Part shown: piece after piece, positions 23,741 through 36,034 of the stretch
Layout of the letters: every line of letters begins with the position of its first letter
How positions within the stretch are numbered: position 1 is the stretch's first letter
Notes under the pieces: model-generated
Seen by the model: only the letters and a program-made list of their open reading frames with translations
Databases searched by the model: none
What the model was told of the DNA's origin: nothing
Made by a program: the position numbers and the translations under genes
Source of the DNA: Liolophura sinensis
Taxonomy: Eukaryota > Mollusca > Polyplacophora > Chitonida > Chitonidae
Assembly: GCF_032854445.1 (NCBI RefSeq)
Contig: NC_088300.1
Coordinates: 34,889,608-34,953,607 of the forward strand
DNA: 64,000 bases
Reading direction: 5' to 3'

Positions 23741-25949
23741 AGTCGTGACACGGTAGGTTTCAAATAAAGAGCAACATTTTACATTTTAACTGAAAAGCAT
23801 TTTAAACTTAGAATCTGATGCTTTCTGATTTATTTCTGTTTTCATGTGTGAGTTGAAGTTCATGGTTATGTTGGAAATGGAGCTTCTGATTAGCATTTTA
23901 TAGAACCTGGCTGTATTGAGACTGAATGGGTGCATAAGATGTGCCAGTGCAAGCCAAACCTGCACGTGCATCCAGAGAGCACCTTTTCGTCAGTGACCTT
24001 AACGATCTTCAATAATGATTTCGTCTTAAGTTTCTTTTATTTCTTAAAATAATATTAATGTACATAAATAGACAAACAAAACTGCGTGACAGTTCAACAA
24101 CTTCTGAACATCTTGTTTTGCCCTTCATGACATCAGAAAGCGCACGACTCTAGGTATATTTGGCATTCATAAAAAAAAGTTCACAGCGTTTTTGTTCTTT
24201 ACTATTTTGTTTTAGACATTTAATTTGCTCGATAGAGACTGTAGCCTATTAAATAATACTTGTGTCTCTGGCCTTGTAGGTCACGTGACTTCCATGGCCG
24301 CGGTGTGTGATCCTGGATTCTGTAGGCATAATTGATGTGGCCTCCCAGCATGCCTATAAACAGATTATTCAAAATAATAAACATCTACTGGCTGAGAACG
24401 ACTGGGTAATGCAATCATACGTGTATAAATACGCGCTTTAAATCAAACGCTGTCACCACCTCTAGATAGCACATAAGGAGTAGACAAATTCCGGAGATAA
24501 CTATACAAATAAGAAAATCACCAAATACCTACCTCTAACTGATTTTGATCAGTATTTTCAGAGATAGCCATGATTTAAAAGAAGCGGCTTGTTGATGGGT
24601 GAACAACCAGCTTATAGCGATTATACTACACGAAGATGTCGCATCGATACAGCTGTAATATTGCCGACGTGGCGTTAAGTCATAATTATTCAATATAAGC
24701 GTTCAGTATAAGCGATTACACCGATGTACACAGGCTGGTTGTTTGCTTGGGCTTTTGAAATACTTTCAGTGTTGTGTTGGTCTCATCACGAAAGCGTCTA
24801 TCTCATGCTGACAACCAAACAAAAATGTATTAAATGTATACGTCAGGCTTATATGTTAATAACAGTTGTATCCCTATAAAGTTACTTTAGTTACACTTTG
24901 GCTTCAACTGCTTACACTGGCTGCTGAGTTTGGCTAAAATTTTAAATATAAATATGATTTAATACCAGTATTACCTAATACACTTTCGAACAACCGGACC
25001 CAGTTAAGTTTATAACACCGACCTTGGGACTGTTAATACACTTTTGAACAACGTTCCAGTACCAAAAACTAAGCCATTTTAAATTTTGGCTTAAATCAGG
25101 AATAACTTTGTCTAATCTGCTCCAGTCCTAAAATTTTAAATTTAACTGAATAATTATGGTTTAATGCCACTTTAGCAATATATCAGCAAATTTTGTGGCG
25201 AGATATCTGTTTTAAAAAGTATATAGTCGAAACACGCGACAACAGGCGCCTGACGTCCATGACTAAGTATAAATATGGATGCATTGAAAGCGTAAGACAC
25301 AGCAGTACCTCTAAACGTGCATCGTTTTGACAGATTTTGTAAAACAGGCGACAAGATGGAAGCCTGGGTTTCGGGCTTATGAGAGGTGGACGTATAGTCA
25401 CTACACTGTAAACAAAAAGCGTTTGAAAACAAGACACTTTATAAAACCACTTCAGTCCCCAGTTTAAAATATTTTAAGTGTCAGGCTTATAAACACCTGG
25501 CATTTTCAGGTTCAAAGCAAAGCGTTTTAATTTTACACAGGAGTGTTTATAAGTTTGTCTCCGCTTACAACACTTTCAAATCAACTAAAATGTCAAAATT
25601 TTGACGAGGATTCAGTGATCTATGGTAAGTTAACAACAACTTTCTCACTTATCTGCGCCACGAACTATCTCACCAAGACACTGGTGATGCAGATCACCAG
25701 ACAACAAATAGCGAAAACATATGTCTATGTGCGAAAACATTCTCAAGAATCCAATTGAGCTTCGTTTATTACATTCAACTGCTTAACAGCTGGAAATTGC
25801 GATAATTTCGTAGGCGGGGTTCGAACTCATGCCAAGGTAAGCACAGTAACAGAACACACAGTTTTGTCCTGAGAGGTAATGTAATTAAAACTTCACAGAA
25901 ACAAACGAATGAAGTTTCCCTTCACATGCAGTTAATGGCCAAAGTCTTG
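23741..25949. other. Unannotated spacer with a SINE-tail relic near 24650-24690
   Basis: No gene is recognised. The short segment taatattgccgacgtggcgttaagtcata near 24655 resembles a second copy near 48115 (tgaaatattgccgacgtggtgttaagccata). It is probably the 3' end of another short retroposon family. The rest is AT-rich sequence. Confidence 0.45.
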
Positions 25950-26100
25950 GCGACCAAAAATGACATTAAATTTGTGACTATCAAAAATGACATTAAATTT
26001 GTGACTATCAAAAATGACATTAAATTTGTGACTATCAAAAATGACATTAAATTTGTGATTATCAAAAATGACATTAAAATTGTGATTATCAAAAATGACT
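25950..26100. repeat. Minisatellite, 27-bp unit, about 5 copies
   Basis: Units of aaaaatgacattaaatttgt plus gactatc repeat exactly, then with substitutions (gattatc). The period is divisible by three and open on both strands (nine-residue repeats at 25926-26132 plus and 25922-26140 minus). I see no evidence for a real product. Confidence 0.92.
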
Positions 26101-26517
26101 TTGAGCCACTCTCTTCTTCACTGTCAGAGTGAAAGTACAAAGCAGCAATCAGCTGCTCCTTTGCGGTGTTCAGAAATATTAAATAAATTAATATAGCACT
26201 AAAACAAGAAATGAATATATCAAATCGCTATATAAGGCAACAATAGCTACCCCTCTATTGTCATAGAAATAAGCGAACTTCTAAAGGCTCAGCCAGGGTA
26301 AAAATTTGATATTTCGGTTTATAACGCAAACGTAAAAGAACAATAAAAGGCTCAAAATAATCCATGAATAATGAATGAATAAAGCCCTAAGTAATTAAGA
26401 GTAGTAATGTGATTATGTTGTAAGACAATGGCACGAGCATATCTCTCTTAATTTCTCATATACATGTATAAGTTATCACGTGAAACAACCTGAATGTGTC
26501 CATGTAGGGCATCCTAC

Positions 26518-26579
<62 letters not shown>

Positions 26580-28249
26580 AAAATGCCACACTGTATATCA
26601 CTAAACAACTTAAGAAATCTACTAAAGAAAACACTAAAGTTTGAACGATTAATTTGACACCTCTATTGTTAGAAAATTCCAAAATTGCTGGGATGGTGCC
26701 CCAGGTAAATACACAAGTCTTGCTTTGTGTCACAGTCTGCATCATTAACAAAAAAAATTTAAAAAGTTTTGCATGCTCCAGTTCATGACATTGTTTTTCA
26801 AGATAATGCCGCACAAAGGGAAAGTATTTCATTTGTGCACAATCTTGATGTGGTTTGTATATTGCATGTGTTCTAAGGATTGTCATGCTATGTAAAACAG
26901 TGACAAAGTGTCAAATATAGATTTTCTCACTAATATTACATTAGGATACCCTTAAAATTTTACTGAATAACAGTACATGAACTGTTGGTATGTAGACAAC
27001 TTTATAGCTTTATAAATTATGAACTATCATATAATTATTCCTCAAATTAATATGAAAATCACAAAAAACTTTGTTCCGGACGGCGTACCGGTACCTGTTG
27101 CTTTCACCAGTTTTGACATCGTTAATCAATAATGATGATTTCATCTACTCAACACTAGAAAGAATCCTATGAAGAGATCAGAAAGGTTCCAGTATTTGGT
27201 TGAAAAAAGAATATATCGGGCGCACAGTATAATTAAATTTGCTATCTATTCTATTGCTTTTCGATGACCCGTTTCTTAAATGTTTATTGTGAAAACCAAA
27301 TTCTTCATTGAACTGCTGTCATATTCTCTGTCAAAGGATTCCAAACATCTAGGTTCCAAATTTTCAAAGGCTGGGTTTCAGTTAAAGAAGAACACCAAAA
27401 AACTAGCTGATATAAATTTTTGAAATTCCAAAATCCAAAAACTAAACGTTCTGGGATTGGACTTGTTGTATACGCGCATCACATTTCAGAATAATCGGTT
27501 CAGTGGTTACGGAAAAATAAAGTTTTTAAAGGTTTTGGAAGAAATCACTCAAAATGTTTCACCTCCAATCTAAGACATGAGCTCATGAAATTTCATACAA
27601 ATGAGGAACAATAATCCTAATAAAAAATTAGCAATTTCAATAGGGTTAACAGGTCAAAAAGATAAGCACCTATCCATTAAACATTAGTGTCTCGGCAAAA
27701 AAGCAGAGGACTATATTACACCAACTGAGGATGGTTAACTATGAAATATACACTAGGTAAGGTTCATCAAGCTTTCAAAAAATATATGAGCAAAAACACT
27801 GGTCCACTAAATAACATATGACGACGAAGAAATACAAGAACTGTTTAAAGCAGTTCCAGCCGGGATGTATTTCCGGCCCGTGTGCGATGCCTGGGTTCGA
27901 GCTGCTATGTATTTCCGGCTTGCCCAAAGCCAGTGGCCACGAGGCGTTTTCCTCAACAAGATCATTTACATTTAATTACAACATTTGGAAAATACGGAAG
28001 CTTTAAACCTGACAGATATTCAAAATAAAAATTATGATCGATTACATATTAAATGGTTAAACCTTAGTTTGGCATAAATAAATAGTGTTGTCTGCATATG
28101 TATATGCACCTGTACATACACGTATACAGGTAAACAGATCAGCGTGAAGAGTGCTCAGTCTCATCCTTATTCTACAATGCAAAATAGACATATCGTTAAT
28201 AAAAAAATTCTAAAGAATATTTCATTTTTTGGATTTTGGGGTTAGAAAA
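26101..28249. other. Unannotated spacer with (TG)28 microsatellite at 26521-26576
   Basis: The TG dinucleotide run is uninterrupted for about 56 bases. The remainder is AT-rich and contains no domain-bearing frame. A GC-richer patch at 27846-27960 contains gggttcgagctgc, a possible decayed tRNA-like B-box, but I cannot assign it. Confidence 0.5.
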
Positions 28250-28259
28250 CGTTGTAGGG

Positions 28260-28697
28260 TGTAAAAAATTTCTCATCTTACAGAGTAAACCATTCCAGTC
28301 CTTTGTGGGAAAATGAAGACGAAAGATATTTAGCCTACATTTAAAGAGGAGACGGTCATTAGAATTTCTAAGCATGCAACAATGGTCAGCATCATTATTT
28401 CTGACTGAACATAATTGTAGAAGATATTAGGGAGATAAGCCGTTAACTAACAGAAGTAGCCTGTGCTTTCGGTGACGAACGTAAGGTTGTTCCCAACCTA
28501 ACACTTAAATGAGAGTACTGTGAGGAATGCGACGAAGACCTCCAGTGCAGACGTTGTACTTGTTGTAATTTCTGAATGAGGTTTATACTACAATTATTAA
28601 AAATAACATCAGCATATTCCATGGGTGATCGGACAGTACTGAGATATAAACTACTCAAGCTTTTTTTTTTATTAAGAGCTGTTTTAGTCCTGGTCAT
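28260..28697 (-). pseudogene. LINE A post-RT C-terminal region, frameshifted
   Basis: The frame 28443-28697 holds the block YLSTVRSPMEYADVIFNNC, followed by a leucine/glutamine-rich QKLQQVQR helix. This block typically follows the RT thumb in CR1/Jockey-like LINEs. In another frame, 28260-28440 continues with NIFRLHFPTKDWNGL-like sequence, where family members have a conserved SF..RDWN block. At least one frameshift separates the two parts. Confidence 0.72.
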
Positions 28698-28851
28698 TAT
28701 GCTTTACTCTATGTTACTTTGGCAGATGATGTCCAGAGCATGTTTGTCCCATTTTCCATTTTCCTGCAGTTTTACATCGAGCTGTTTATGAGACTGAACG
28801 CCCTTCACTTCAACGTCATTCAAAATCAAATTACGACGAAGTGGATTCTTT

Positions 28852-29184
28852 CTAAGTGAAACAAGTAAAGACAGTTTGGGGGAAGTTAAAAGTCACTAGC
28901 CACTGGGTTGACCAGTCTGTCAGTTGTTGGAGATCTCTATTGATTCTAAGTTCAGAAAGAATAATATCATACATAGGTTCAAAAAGGGAAGTATAGTCAG
29001 CAAATACATTTATGTTACATTCTATGTCATTGTTTATATCATTTACAAATATAAGAAAGAATAGGTGGCCAAGGACAGAACCCTGTGGCACTCCAGAATA
29101 GATGTATTTAGGATGAGATTCAGCTCCATTTACACATACGTTAAATGATCTATTATTTAAATAACTTTCTAACCATTTTAGCAA
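28852..29184 (-). pseudogene. LINE A reverse transcriptase palm fragment, catalytic residue lost
   Basis: This 110-codon relic covers RT motifs 3-6. It includes a WLESYLNNR block, the diagnostic SGVPQGSVLG (about residues 31-40), FLIFVNDI, and the catalytic box. The box reads FADY instead of the FADD usual for this family: the second aspartate codon is TAT (28993-28995, minus strand). That aspartate binds catalytic metal in known reverse transcriptases, so this copy would be inactive even without its stops. The frame ends shortly after the QWLVTFNFPQT block, close to where the primer-grip region of family members begins. Confidence 0.88.
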
Positions 29185-29989
29185 GTCACCTTCGATTTGT
29201 CACCTTCCTATTTGTCTAAGTTTATACAGAAGTCCAGCTGGTAAATAGAAAGTCTTTGTCGGGAATAAGTAAGTTATTATCCTTGCAATATTTGAAGAGT
29301 CTTTTGTAAACAACTTTTTCTAACAATTTGGATACAGATGATAGTAAAGAAATAGGTCCATAATTAGTGACGTCATTTCACACACCCTTTTTTAAACACA
29401 GGACTAAGACGAGATAATTTCCACGCAGACGGAAATGCTCCTCTTCATAGTGAAACGTTAAATAATTTTGTGAGCGAAAAAGCTATATTTAGGGCAGAGT
29501 GTTTTAACATAAAATTAGATACCATATCAACACCACAGGCTTTTTTAACCATCAGGCGTATTAACAGCAATAAAATTTGAGATTCACTTAGGCGAGAGTC
29601 AGTAACATATGAAAAATTGTGTAGATATAGAGGCGAAAAAAATGTACAAAATTCATTTGCTTTGCCCTTGTCGTCAGATGTAACTTTGTTGTTAACTAAG
29701 AGTGGGGGGTGTTTGGGGTTTTGCTTTAGAGTCGGGGGACAGATTTCATTCGTTTCCAGTAAGTTTTCGTATCAACATTGGGGTCGGACAATTTCAATTT
29801 TATAGAGTCGGTGTTTCTCCTTATCGCATTGCGTTTTGCCACATTGGCAAGTTGTCATCATCCGACTTGGTACGTTTAAACTTTTTGAACCATCTGTCCC
29901 AAAGTCGAAATTTACGTTGGACGTCAATAGTCATCCAAGGCTTATCCATTGGCCTTATTATAACTGTTTTGTTTGGGATAGTCTGGGCA

Positions 29990-30560
29990 CAACAAGAAAA
30001 AAATAATTAAGTCCACGCATAAATTTAATCATCAGTAGAATCAAAAATGTCTATACTTAGGTCAAAAGGTGTATATTTTAGTACATTATTCAGTTCTTCT
30101 AGGTTAGATGTTTTGTAGTCCCAGATATGGTTTTTGTATGCCTTAGGCTTGTTGGTTTTTGGATATATTAAGAACACAATATATCGTGCATTGATCTAGA
30201 TTCGTTAAAGGACAGGGGTAACTTCAGATTCTGTAATAAATCCAGGGCTATCCGTTATAATTAAATCCTTGGCTCGAAATGGCGGGAAAGTTTTATCCCT
30301 GAATCATTTTATAAAGGTCCATTTTCAGTTCACGGCCATGATGAAATTCGTTAGAATGTGTACACCTGTCATTAAAATCTCCCACTACGATTATTGCGTC
30401 TGGGTTTTTCTGAAATAGCTACATCAAGCGAGAATTCAAAGCTTTGCAGAAAATCTTTGCGTACATCTGTTCGTTGATTTTGGGTGGGATAACACGCAGG
30501 CAATAAAATTGTTTTGTTTTCATTATTCATGTTCTGTTTCGAGGTCTTTATTAGGAGTAA
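29990..30560 (-). pseudogene. LINE A endonuclease (APE-type) relic in several frames
   Basis: Pieces in different minus frames match the C-terminal half of an apurinic-type endonuclease. They are ILLPACYPT (about 30500), VVGDFND (30368-30385), DLIITDSPGFI (about 30230-30262) and TNLDQCTIYCVL (about 30178-30215). In intact elements the last block normally contains the catalytic Asp-His pair; here it reads Asp-Gln. Nicking of target DNA is the known function. At least two frameshifts are needed to read through. Confidence 0.75.
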
Positions 30561-30794
30561 CAGTTAGACCAGATTTGAAATAAATTGCTATGCCACCAGC
30601 GTGTCTGTTTCTCTCTTCTCTCTCTGCAAGATAACTGTCAATATTAATAATAATAATTTAATAATAATAATAATAACATCATCTGATACATTAGGGCCAA
30701 GCCAGTTTTCAGTAATAGAAATCAAGTCATATTCGAACTGTCTGGCTAAATTGGTTTGAATTTGTAAATGGTCCTCACCTAGTGTTAAAAGACT

Positions 30795-31028
30795 TTATGC
30801 ACTGATCAGGCAGCAGCTCGTGGATGGACTAGGGCCAAGATTTTGGTGCACATCGCCACAGGGAAGTAGAAGGGTTAAATCGACTATAGTAAAGAATTTG
30901 GGGTCACAGAAAGTAGACAGTAAAGAAAGAACGATTAGACCAGGCAAAGTGAACGTGTCACTGCTGAACAGGTCTATCTCGCTAAGTAAATTACACAGCT
31001 TTATGATACGAAGAGTGTTATAACACAT
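30795..31028 (-). pseudogene. LINE A ORF2 N-terminus with a 2A-like motif
   Basis: This minus frame contains LLLPCGDVHQNLGP (motif at 30832-30857). Some animal non-LTR elements carry a 2A-type ribosome-skipping peptide ahead of the endonuclease, with consensus ending D-V/I-E/H-x-N-P-G-P. Here the Pro after Asn is Leu, so skipping would not be expected. Its location directly upstream of the endonuclease relic supports the identification. Confidence 0.6.
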
Positions 31029-31999
31029 TAGTCCAGGGCCCAGTCGCCGCTCGGTAATGCGTTATGTTAGACACTGCATGATTTCGGATATTTTAGTAGA
31101 AAGCTTAAATGCTTAATTCACCCAAACTTTTGACAAGACCAGCCGTAAACAGGTAGAAGCAATACCAGATGCATGATTCTATTTCCATTTGTATCGGTAG
31201 TTTAGACATCATAAACAAGCGGTTAGCATATTCCGGTGACCATACAATTAACAAATTACAGTTAGGCAATTTATCAAAGGACATTTGTAAATACAAATTA
31301 CATATGTACAGCATGAATGTATTGTACAACATACAACAGTGCATATAAATTGAGAGCGTGCGACTGGGTATGGCATCCCCATGCGAGGATGTACAGTTAC
31401 ATTTACAGAATGCGTAGTCATAATGTATAGCAATTGCAAGTATGCACAAGTATAGTTATTGTTAGACCTGGGAGTAGGAGCGTACCTTCTGATGCGCGGA
31501 TGACTGGGGCCCAAGCTAAATTGTCTCCTGATCTCTAATGCATGAGTATTATATTACCAGTTGCCCAGAATACAGAATCGCTACAACAGGGGTCAACAAT
31601 AGAACACACATTCTATGCCCATTTCTCTTAGGCACACAGTTAATTCACATTTATCGTTCGCATAGCCATTGCTTGAACATTCTGACTATTGAAATCCGTT
31701 ACTACTAGATCCGATTGAGGTCACTCAGACTATTACTTTGTAGAAGGCGACGTAAGGGCAGGAACACATAGACAGTGAACGAGCTGCTATTTCATGTCGT
31801 CGCACATGAAGCTCAAAGCCTCATACATTTCAGAAAGCGACTACAGATAATGGTTACACACGATTTTAGTAGAGAGATTATTTGCGTGTGCTTTTAGTAG
31901 CGTGAGTAGAGGTTAACCCAGTAGTCAGGTTAGAAGACAGGGAAAGGAGTTCCTAATACAATCGTATTCACATTCACTTAGTTTCAAAAACAGGTCAGT

Positions 32000-32867
32000 G
32001 GCCTACACAGACGATTTGTGTAGTGAGTCCAAGTTTCTTTCCAATAAAACTGAATGTCTCTCTACGTTTTCAGACCTACGTTAGTGCAAATTTCCGTCTA
32101 ATGACCACATCGAATTTGTTTTCCTTGTTGAGATTCAGCAGTGTTTTGTTGAGCAGTATCGATGCCTGGTCGGGTCCTCGTTCACGTAAACACCTTTTGT
32201 ATGCTCATGCAGGTTTAAATTACGTCAATTTGACAGGAATTCTGACCGCTCTCTGTAGCAGGGGAATTTTACTGTGATCTGTGCATGGTTTTTGCTAATG
32301 GGATTAGATAGGGATATCTGCAGTTGTGACATCGACTTTCATATCATGTGCCAACCTAAGTATTTCGTCATCAGTGGATTCATTCTGGAGTAATTTTAGG
32401 CCATTTACTCTGAGACAGTCTCGGCGGCTGTATTACTCTGTTCTATCGGGCAAGAGGAAGTTTTCTTGTTTTAGTTCAGCCACGGACGATTCTGATTTGG
32501 TAACGCATGTTTTCAATTTTGACAGACTGATCCGTAAATTTTGACTGTAATTCATCTATAAGTGTATTATGTCATCCATCTTGTCAGATATGGGATTGAT
32601 TTTCATTTGATTCACCTGAATCACCTCTAGTAGTGGTCCAATGGCGGCGTGTATAGCTGTCGCAAATTTAGTATTAAAGGCGGACATCACGCATTCGCTC
32701 ATGACATCCTCCATTAGGGACACAGAGTAGATATTCCCGGATGAATACCCTCTAGACGGTAAGTCTTCCGTTGATTTTACTGTCTTCATTGTAGGGTTGG
32801 ATACCTCCTCCTCAGGTTTACGTTTTTCTGGTTGCCTGGAGGCACCTTGATTGGGTTTGTCCGCCAT
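32000..32867 (-). pseudogene. LINE A ORF1 relic
   Basis: An ATG at 32867 opens a 103-codon frame (32556-32867). It starts with a charged, Pro/Lys/Glu-rich N-terminus and has an amphipathic region near its end. After a stop, another frame at about 32280-32440 reads RRDCLRVNGLKLLQN and KVDVTTADIPI. A further segment near 32150-32230 reads HTKGVYVNEDPTRHRYC. These resemble the RRM and C-terminal domains of LINE ORF1 RNA-binding proteins. The reading frame is broken by several stops and frameshifts. Confidence 0.7.
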
Positions 32868-32870
32868 TTT

Positions 32871-34080
32871 GAAGAGGTGACAGACAAAGAATTATCAGTA
32901 AAAAAAATTTCCTCAAGGACAAACTTGCAGCAATCCTCGAACAAATGTCTACTTTATAACACGACAGACATGTTGGGCTAGTTCCAGTATTTATAGAACT
33001 TCAGCACAGTGGAAATACTACGTGGAATAGCCGATCACACGCCGCCATATTGTCGCATGCCTTATAAACATGTCCGTTACACGTTGTGTGTACACTATAT
33101 AGCACGTACACGTAAATATACCAGATGCAGTAGATCGGCCTTTGTCCTGCGTTTTTTAATACAGTTATTTTCAGCATTACACACTTTAAATATATAGCCC
33201 ATTTTACTCAACCATTCTCAAAGCATACATGGAAGGAAAGAAATAAGACCAGATTCGCGACCAGGAGGTCACATTACGTCAGGTAACATGTTTAGAATCT
33301 GCAGACTAAAATTTCTGGTTTTCACTTGAGAACTTTGCATTTGCATTGTATTCTTTTTCTTTCTACATAACATTTATGGAATCTTTGTTATGTGTCCTAA
33401 TTTTCAAGTGAATCGAACATGACGTTCTGGAGAAAACGACTCTGAAATGTTTTCATATGAACCCAGGCCATCATACCCAAATTTTTCCTTGCTAAGGTTT
33501 AGGCTATTTCCGGGTCTGCTACATACCAAAGATTTATCCATGTGTGTTATTGATCAAAGAACATTTTACCCAATACCGGGATTGTAGAATTTTTAACCGA
33601 GAAAGTCTTCATGAATAAAATGAACATGTCTAGGCTTTGTGCAACTGCAGTTTCAGTTTCTATTCAATTACGTTAGTCATTTCTAGAAAAGATTTTTTTC
33701 TGTTTGCACAAAATCCAGCATAACCGCCAAATCACGTGATTAAAAGTTAAGGTGTACAACAGATGCTTACCTAAAACATACTGAAGTTTCATAAATGTCT
33801 GATCAACCGTTTTCTCAGAAAACGCCCTACAATTTTAGTGAAAATAATAATAATCCGAACAGATGCAATAGGGATTTAAGCCTGAATTGCTTGAGCCCCT
33901 AATAAAGATTCAAGCATGAATACTAATTAAAAGCACAAAACTTTTGAAATACAAGGCTGCCTTAGACTTAACCTAGATTTCAACTTTTCTAATTTCAAAT
34001 CTCTCGTGATAATCTAAGGAAATTATTACAGTGTAATAATTAAACATTCTTTAGAACATTTCCTAGAGTTTCAGCACAAT
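32871..34080. other. Spacer, possibly LINE A 5' UTR at its start
   Basis: Sequence just beyond 32870 could be the 5' untranslated part of LINE A, but there is no boundary I can see. From 33200 to 34080 nothing is recognisable. Confidence 0.4.
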
Positions 34081-34094
34081 AATCTGTTTTGATG

Positions 34095-34236
34095 TTCAGG
34101 AATTTTTTGGTACCTCGCTTGGCACTCAGCAGGTTATAACACGGAAAGGTGACTGGTTGACACACATCTAGCGTCAACTCGTCGTGATATGACTGAAAAA
34201 TTGCGAAGTACAACGTAAAGCACCAAGCATACATGA
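34095..34236 (+). mobile_element. SINE-2 family fragment (3' half)
   Basis: Plus-strand blocks cctcgcttggcactcagcag, ggtgactggttgac, tcgtcgtgatatgactgaa and cgtaaagcaccaagcatac match the body and 3' end of SINE-2. The tRNA-like head is absent. Confidence 0.65.
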
Positions 34237-35343
34237 TGCATTGAAGTATAGGATAAACCTAGGGCAGGTTCGTGATTCTGAGGTCTGGCGCTCCAAAGAA
34301 ATTGTGAGGAAAATAATAGTTATTTTCTTTAATAATATCTGGATGTTCTTATTTTATCCCACAAAAGAACAACCAAATATTTGAAATTTAAACGGCTCAG
34401 GAAAATCTTTTCACGAGTTGAAACATTAAGGTACAGCTCACAAACACAGTTGCCTTTTCGCATGTACTACCAAATCAGATGAAATGAATTTATCGTCGAT
34501 GAAAATAACTGCTGAAAAAACCTACGGAAAACGGAAGGGATTAAATTACTAAGCTGCGTAATGAATACCTTCTAAATAATTTATATAGACAATTCAAAAT
34601 AAAAGACTACAGCACAAAGAATAAAAACAGAGAAGCGACGACCGTGATGTTTGACAAGTGGCCACACGTAACCGGGGAAATATGAATTTATCTCAGTTAG
34701 GGTTTTATTCCATGTTAGACTTCATGGATCTAGAAGACATTAAGTGACTGCAACCCATAGAACCAATACCACACACCGAGCCCAATCGTAAATTTTTATA
34801 ACATATTTACATATAAATGTACGATTAATAACACAATGACAAGAATCATAAATGTATTTATCTGCTTATTTATTTATTTACTGGCTTTCGTCCACCATAT
34901 TTTCTTACTTTAACAATTACACAGGGGCCTAGTAAGCCATAAAAAATCCTCACGCACATCTAAATGTACCTGCCAAGTTTCGTGAAAATCAGGTGTTCTG
35001 CACGAATTAAATGTTGACAAGATCTCAACACAACATTCCAAATCTTATCTTCAAACGACGATGACATGGAAAATAACTGTGTTTACAAGGTTTCATTATA
35101 AAATATTTAAACGGTTATAGGGTGGAAAATAATGGAAACAAAAGTACAGGCATATCCACGTATTGTTCAAAACACATCTATGAAATTCCCTTGGGAAGAT
35201 TAGGACAAGATCTCATTTCATTTTAGAACAAACTATGTCTTTAAACAACGATAACTGATAAATTCTCACTTCATTTAAGTCTAAATCTCCGAAGTTCACC
35301 TCATGGATAAAAAAACAACAACAACAACAAAAACCACGGAAAT
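34237..35343. other. Unannotated spacer
   Basis: About 1.1 kb of AT-rich sequence. No gene, RNA or element is recognised. Confidence 0.45.
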
Positions 35344-35486
35344 CTACATTTCTTCTCCGGTCGTACGTTGAAAGGTGTGCAAGTATCCTGTGGATGGTCG
35401 TGGCTTCCCCTGGGCTCTTCCAGGTTTCCTCCCACCATAGTTCACCGTCGTATAAGTGAAATATTCTTGAGCACGACGTAAAAACC
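35344..35486 (+). mobile_element. SINE-1 fragment, 5'-truncated, abutting SINE-2
   Basis: Blocks cttctccggtcgtacg, cctgtggatggtcgtgg and ataagtgaaatattcttgag identify a plus-strand SINE-1 3' part. The AAAT tail is absent, and the sequence passes at gacgtaaaa directly into SINE-2 at about 35487. Confidence 0.82.
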
Positions 35487-35775
35487 GGCCCCAACGACTC
35501 AGTTGAAGCTTCCACGCTTGGTGTTCAGCATTAAGGGGATAGTGCAACTGGTTGAACCGTATCAGTATAATTCCTCGAGCGGCGCGGCTTACTTGTCTTC
35601 GGTAAGTAGACTCGGTGAAGCAGCACTAGATAAAAGAGCGGTGGAAACCCGTCCTGCAACAAGGAGGCACATTACACGTACATGAACCATAACGACTCCT
35701 TCGTCGTCTTATGACTAAAAATTGTTAAGTAGGCCTACCACGTTAAACCCTAAACACTCACTCACGGCGTAAAAT
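35487..35775 (+). mobile_element. SINE-2 copy, head mostly deleted
   Basis: The body matches the 19451-19786 copy closely: cgcttggtgttcagcattaa, gaccgtatcagtataat-like sequence, gtggaaacccgtcctgcaac and gaggcacattacacgtacat. It ends with cttatgactaaaaattgttaag and a diverged cgttaaaccctaaacac 3' end. Only a trace of the tRNA-like head (accggccccaacgactcag) remains. Confidence 0.82.
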
Positions 35776-35904
35776 AAATCAATTAATATTCCACGAAAGC
35801 AGCACGAAGCACACGTGACACGTGCAATGACCTTGAGATTTAATACATAATTTATGATTTAGGCTGGTTGAGAGTAGATTTAAGGCAGAAAATAACATGT
35901 GCTA

Positions 35905-35975
35905 TTGGATAAGCACTCAACTTCAGGAAGGTGATCTTGTGCCATAGGTGTTTTGAGCCCTCGGCATCTGACTAA
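35905..35975 (-). pseudogene. Relic of a second TIR-domain C-terminus
   Basis: The plus-strand text acttcaggaaggtgatcttg (about 35921-35940) is repeated at 36122-36141 inside the TLR pseudogene. Similarity extends over about 60 bases (tgtgccata/gagg..., agccctcggcatctgac against cgccctcggcctctgac). On the minus strand this corresponds to the TIR segment around RPRALRNLWHKITFLK. It is therefore a fragment of a duplicated TLR 3' end, 200 bases away in the same orientation. Confidence 0.75.
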
Positions 35976-36034
35976 CAAAATTTTCCCCGGAACAAATTGA
36001 TTATTATATATCTCTTATAAACAAGAGATAAGTT

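Larger units (their letters stand above)
28250..32870 (-). mobile_element. LINE A: decayed non-LTR retrotransposon of CR1/Jockey type, minus strand
   Basis: Read from high to low coordinates, the protein relics follow the order of a two-ORF non-LTR element. They are ORF1 (from an ATG at 32867), a 2A-like motif (30832-30857), an endonuclease with GDFN (30368-30382), RT (28852-29184), and a post-RT region with YLSTVRSPMEYADVIFNNC (28443-28697) running on to about 28260. Many frameshifts and stops separate these segments, so it cannot be expressed. The order and near-complete length suggest insertion of a full-length copy followed by neutral decay. No TSD or tail could be identified. Clade assignment is from motif style only. 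Confidence 0.85.
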
